Part shown: positions 4,176-5,697 of the stretch, in pieces
Numbering within the stretch: position 1 is the first letter of the stretch
Layout of the letters: each line of letters begins with the position of its first letter
Assembly (NCBI GenBank): GCA_024654415.1
Contig: JANLHQ010000063.1
Location: 1-5,697 of the forward strand
Direction: 5' to 3'
Source: Candidatus Azambacteria bacterium
GTDB lineage: Bacteria; Patescibacteriota; Minisyncoccia; GWC2-36-17; WO2-46-25
Length of the DNA: 5,697 nucleotides
Position numbers and translations under genes: made by a program
Notes under the pieces: model-generated
Told to the model about the DNA's origin: nothing
What the model saw: only the letters and a program-made list of their open reading frames with translations
The model's database searches: none

Positions 4176-5697
4176 TTATTCCTTTTCTGGGCGCCGCTGA
4201 AGCGGAGCGTATCCTGTACCGGCAGGAATAAGCTTACCGATGATCACATTCTCTTTGAGTCCTCTTAATCTATCTACCTTTCCTTGAACCGCAGCGTTAA
4301 TGAGTACGCGCGTAGTCTCTTGGAATGATGCGGCAGACAAGAACGACTCAGTAGTCAGTGCGCAGCGCGTAATACCCAACAGTACTTGTGCCGCAGTTGC
4401 CTTCTTCTGCGTATCGGTAACATCTTTATTTGCTGCAAAGAATATTGTCTTTTCAACAATATCACCACGTACTAAATTCGTATCCCCCGCCTCTTTTACA
4501 CGTACGCGTGAGAACATCTTACGCACAATGACTTCAATGTGCTTATCGGAAATCGATGCGCCTTCTGAAGTATAAATCTTTTGTACCTCTGAAATGATAT
4601 ATCGCTCCACCTCGCGAATACCAGAAACCCGCAACAACTCCCCAAGATCAAGATGTCCCTCTGAAAGTTGCATGCCTTTATGCACCACAGTACCCTTCTC
4701 CACCCACAATGTAGTGAAGTGCGGAGCTATGTATTCTTTGATTTCTTTCTCTTCTTTCTTTTTTACTGCCTTTGCACCTTTTTCTGGCACCGTTTCCTCC
4801 GCGAGTACAGGCCCACTTTCTTCAATAAGAACCTTTTTTACTTCGCCATCATCAATGATATCAATTACCTTCCCATCTATCTCCGAAAGCAACGCCTTTC
4901 CTTTCGGAGCGCGCGCCTCAAAAATCTCTTCAACTCTCGGGAGCCCCATGGTAATATCGCCACCACCCGCAACACCACCAACATGGAAGGTACGCATGGT
5001 CAGCTGTGTGCCTGGCTCACCAATCGCTTGTGCGGCCACCACGCCAACAGGAGAACCCATGCGCACTATTTTATTAACACCAAGGTCATATCCATAACAC
5101 TTCTGGCATGTGCCATCCCTTGTCTTACATGCAAGCACCGATCGCACTTTCACCTCAGGGATCTTCTTTTCATCAATAAGGTCGGCAAGTTGTCGTGTAA
5201 CAATCTCACCTGCCTGTGCAATGACCATATCACCATCTTTTACATCTTCAAGAAGATATCTTCCGAATGTTTTACCTGAAAAATCCTGGCCAACTGCCTC
5301 GGCGTCTTTAAGATGAAGCGTTACACCTTTCACATCGCCACAATCCTCTTCCTTTACCATCACATCTTGCACAACATCCACGAGCTTACGGGTAAGATAC
5401 CCTGCTGACGCAGTACGGAGCGCAGTATCGGCCGTACCCTTTCGCGCACCATGCGTTGAAATGAAATACTCCAATATGCCGAGCCCTTCCTTGTATGATT
5501 TCTTAATTGGCAGCTCAATAATCTCGCCTGATGGATTCACCACCGGTCCCTTCATACCGGTCATCTGAATAAGCTGGGCCTCGGAACCTCTCGCACGGGA
5601 GCGTAAAATAGAATATACGGATCCATGTTTTTCAAGTGCTGCCGGGACCGTCTTTCCTATTTCAATTTTTGCTTTTGTCCATACCTGCACCACTTTC
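4176..5697 (-). CDS. rpoC: DNA-directed RNA polymerase subunit beta' (C-terminal part; 5' end outside window)
   Basis: About the last 506 codons of the beta' subunit; the reading frame stays open to the right edge, so the gene start lies outside the window. Residue numbers count from the codon at 5693-5691. Visible in order: the bridge-helix block (Y76-F-I-S-T-H-G-A-R-K-G to Q109); four zinc-ribbon cysteines C118, C189, C196, C199; the trigger loop (G225-E-P-G-T-Q-L-T-M-R-T-F-H237-V-G-G); G250-L-P-R-V-E-E-I-F-E-A-R; and the C-terminal L-L-G-I-T, S-A-A-S-F-Q-E-T-T-R-V-L and L-K-E-N-V-I-I-G-K-L-I-P-A-G-T-G-Y. The trigger loop runs straight into G-L-P-R-V, so the large SI3 insertion of E. coli is absent. 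A short Lys/Glu-rich stretch (303-320) sits in the following domain. The stop is followed within 14 nt by a strong terminator, so rpoC is the last gene of its transcript. Confidence 0.98.
   Translation of the reverse strand, partial: KVVQVWTKAKIEIGKTVPAALEKHGSVYSILRSRARGSEAQLIQMTGMKGPVVNPSGEIIELPIKKSYKEGLGILEYFISTHGARKGTADTALRTASAGYLTRKLVDVVQDVMVKEEDCGDVKGVTLHLKDAEAVGQDFSGKTFGRYLLEDVKDGDMVIAQAGEIVTRQLADLIDEKKIPEVKVRSVLACKTRDGTCQKCYGYDLGVNKIVRMGSPVGVVAAQAIGEPGTQLTMRTFHVGGVAGGGDITMGLPRVEEIFEARAPKGKALLSEIDGKVIDIIDDGEVKKVLIEESGPVLAEETVPEKGAKAVKKKEEKEIKEYIAPHFTTLWVEKGTVVHKGMQLSEGHLDLGELLRVSGIREVERYIISEVQKIYTSEGASISDKHIEVIVRKMFSRVRVKEAGDTNLVRGDIVEKTIFFAANKDVTDTQKKATAAQVLLGITRCALTTESFLSAASFQETTRVLINAAVQGKVDRLRGLKENVIIGKLIPAGTGYAPLQRRPEKE
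4881..4909. repeat. 9-bp perfect inverted repeat inside rpoC
   Basis: CTCCGAAAG (4881-4889) and CTTTCGGAG (4901-4909) are exact complements with an 11-nt loop. The repeat lies in codons just after the conserved G-L-P-R-V-E-E-I-F-E-A-R block. A repeat of this size is close to what chance can give in a window of this length. Confidence 0.6.

Noticed and set aside
4594..5279. Long plus-strand open frames opposite rpoC
   Set aside because: Ser/Thr/Pro- or Phe/His-rich products antisense to strongly conserved RpoC blocks; they are shadows of the rpoC codon pattern.
5541..5560. ACCGGT repeated twice in rpoC
   Set aside because: Short self-complementary hexamer within a conserved coding block; expected by chance.
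5691..5693. GTG at the right edge as the true rpoC start
   Set aside because: The frame remains open to the last base and the protein begins in the middle of the beta' subunit, so this is only an internal valine codon.

Overview
This 5.7-kb window is a compact, gene-dense bacterial chromosome segment with moderate GC. It carries five complete protein-coding genes and the 3' part of a sixth. Short overlapping genes, an RpoC without the large trigger-loop insertion of Proteobacteria, an N-terminally anchored carboxypeptidase without the usual C-terminal domain, and gene starts without visible Shine-Dalgarno sequences together suggest a small-genome lineage such as Candidatus Parcubacteria/Patescibacteria. 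That assignment is an inference; there is no rRNA or other decisive marker here.

Layout. Positions 47-2526 hold a minus-strand chain, read right to left: a 69-residue membrane protein of unknown function, scpA, scpB, and a D-alanyl-D-alanine carboxypeptidase (peptidase S11). Every junction overlaps (TAATG, ATGA-type, and up to 26 nt), so the chain is very probably one operon. ScpA and ScpB are the kleisin and winged-helix partners of SMC in chromosome condensation and segregation. The carboxypeptidase trims peptidoglycan stem peptides. A 49-nt divergent spacer (2527-2574) carries a good sigma70-type promoter for the plus-strand gene at 2575-3924, a polyprenyl-phosphate hexose-1-phosphate transferase that starts surface polysaccharide or glycan synthesis. 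It also carries a weaker promoter candidate for the minus-strand operon. Positions 3925-4118 hold no gene I can support. A strong two-way terminator (4119-4162) separates the transferase from the convergent rpoC 3' part (4176-5697), which runs off the right edge.

The most unusual signal is a perfect 32-bp palindrome (1063-1094) inside the 5' coding part of the carboxypeptidase gene, just past the scpB stop codon. Other stable inverted repeats lie inside the coding regions of the small membrane protein, the sugar transferase, rpoC and the carboxypeptidase. The sugar transferase is predicted to be expressed from an almost leaderless mRNA. I see no mobile element, CRISPR array, tRNA, rRNA or clear new multi-gene system; the genes themselves are mostly housekeeping.
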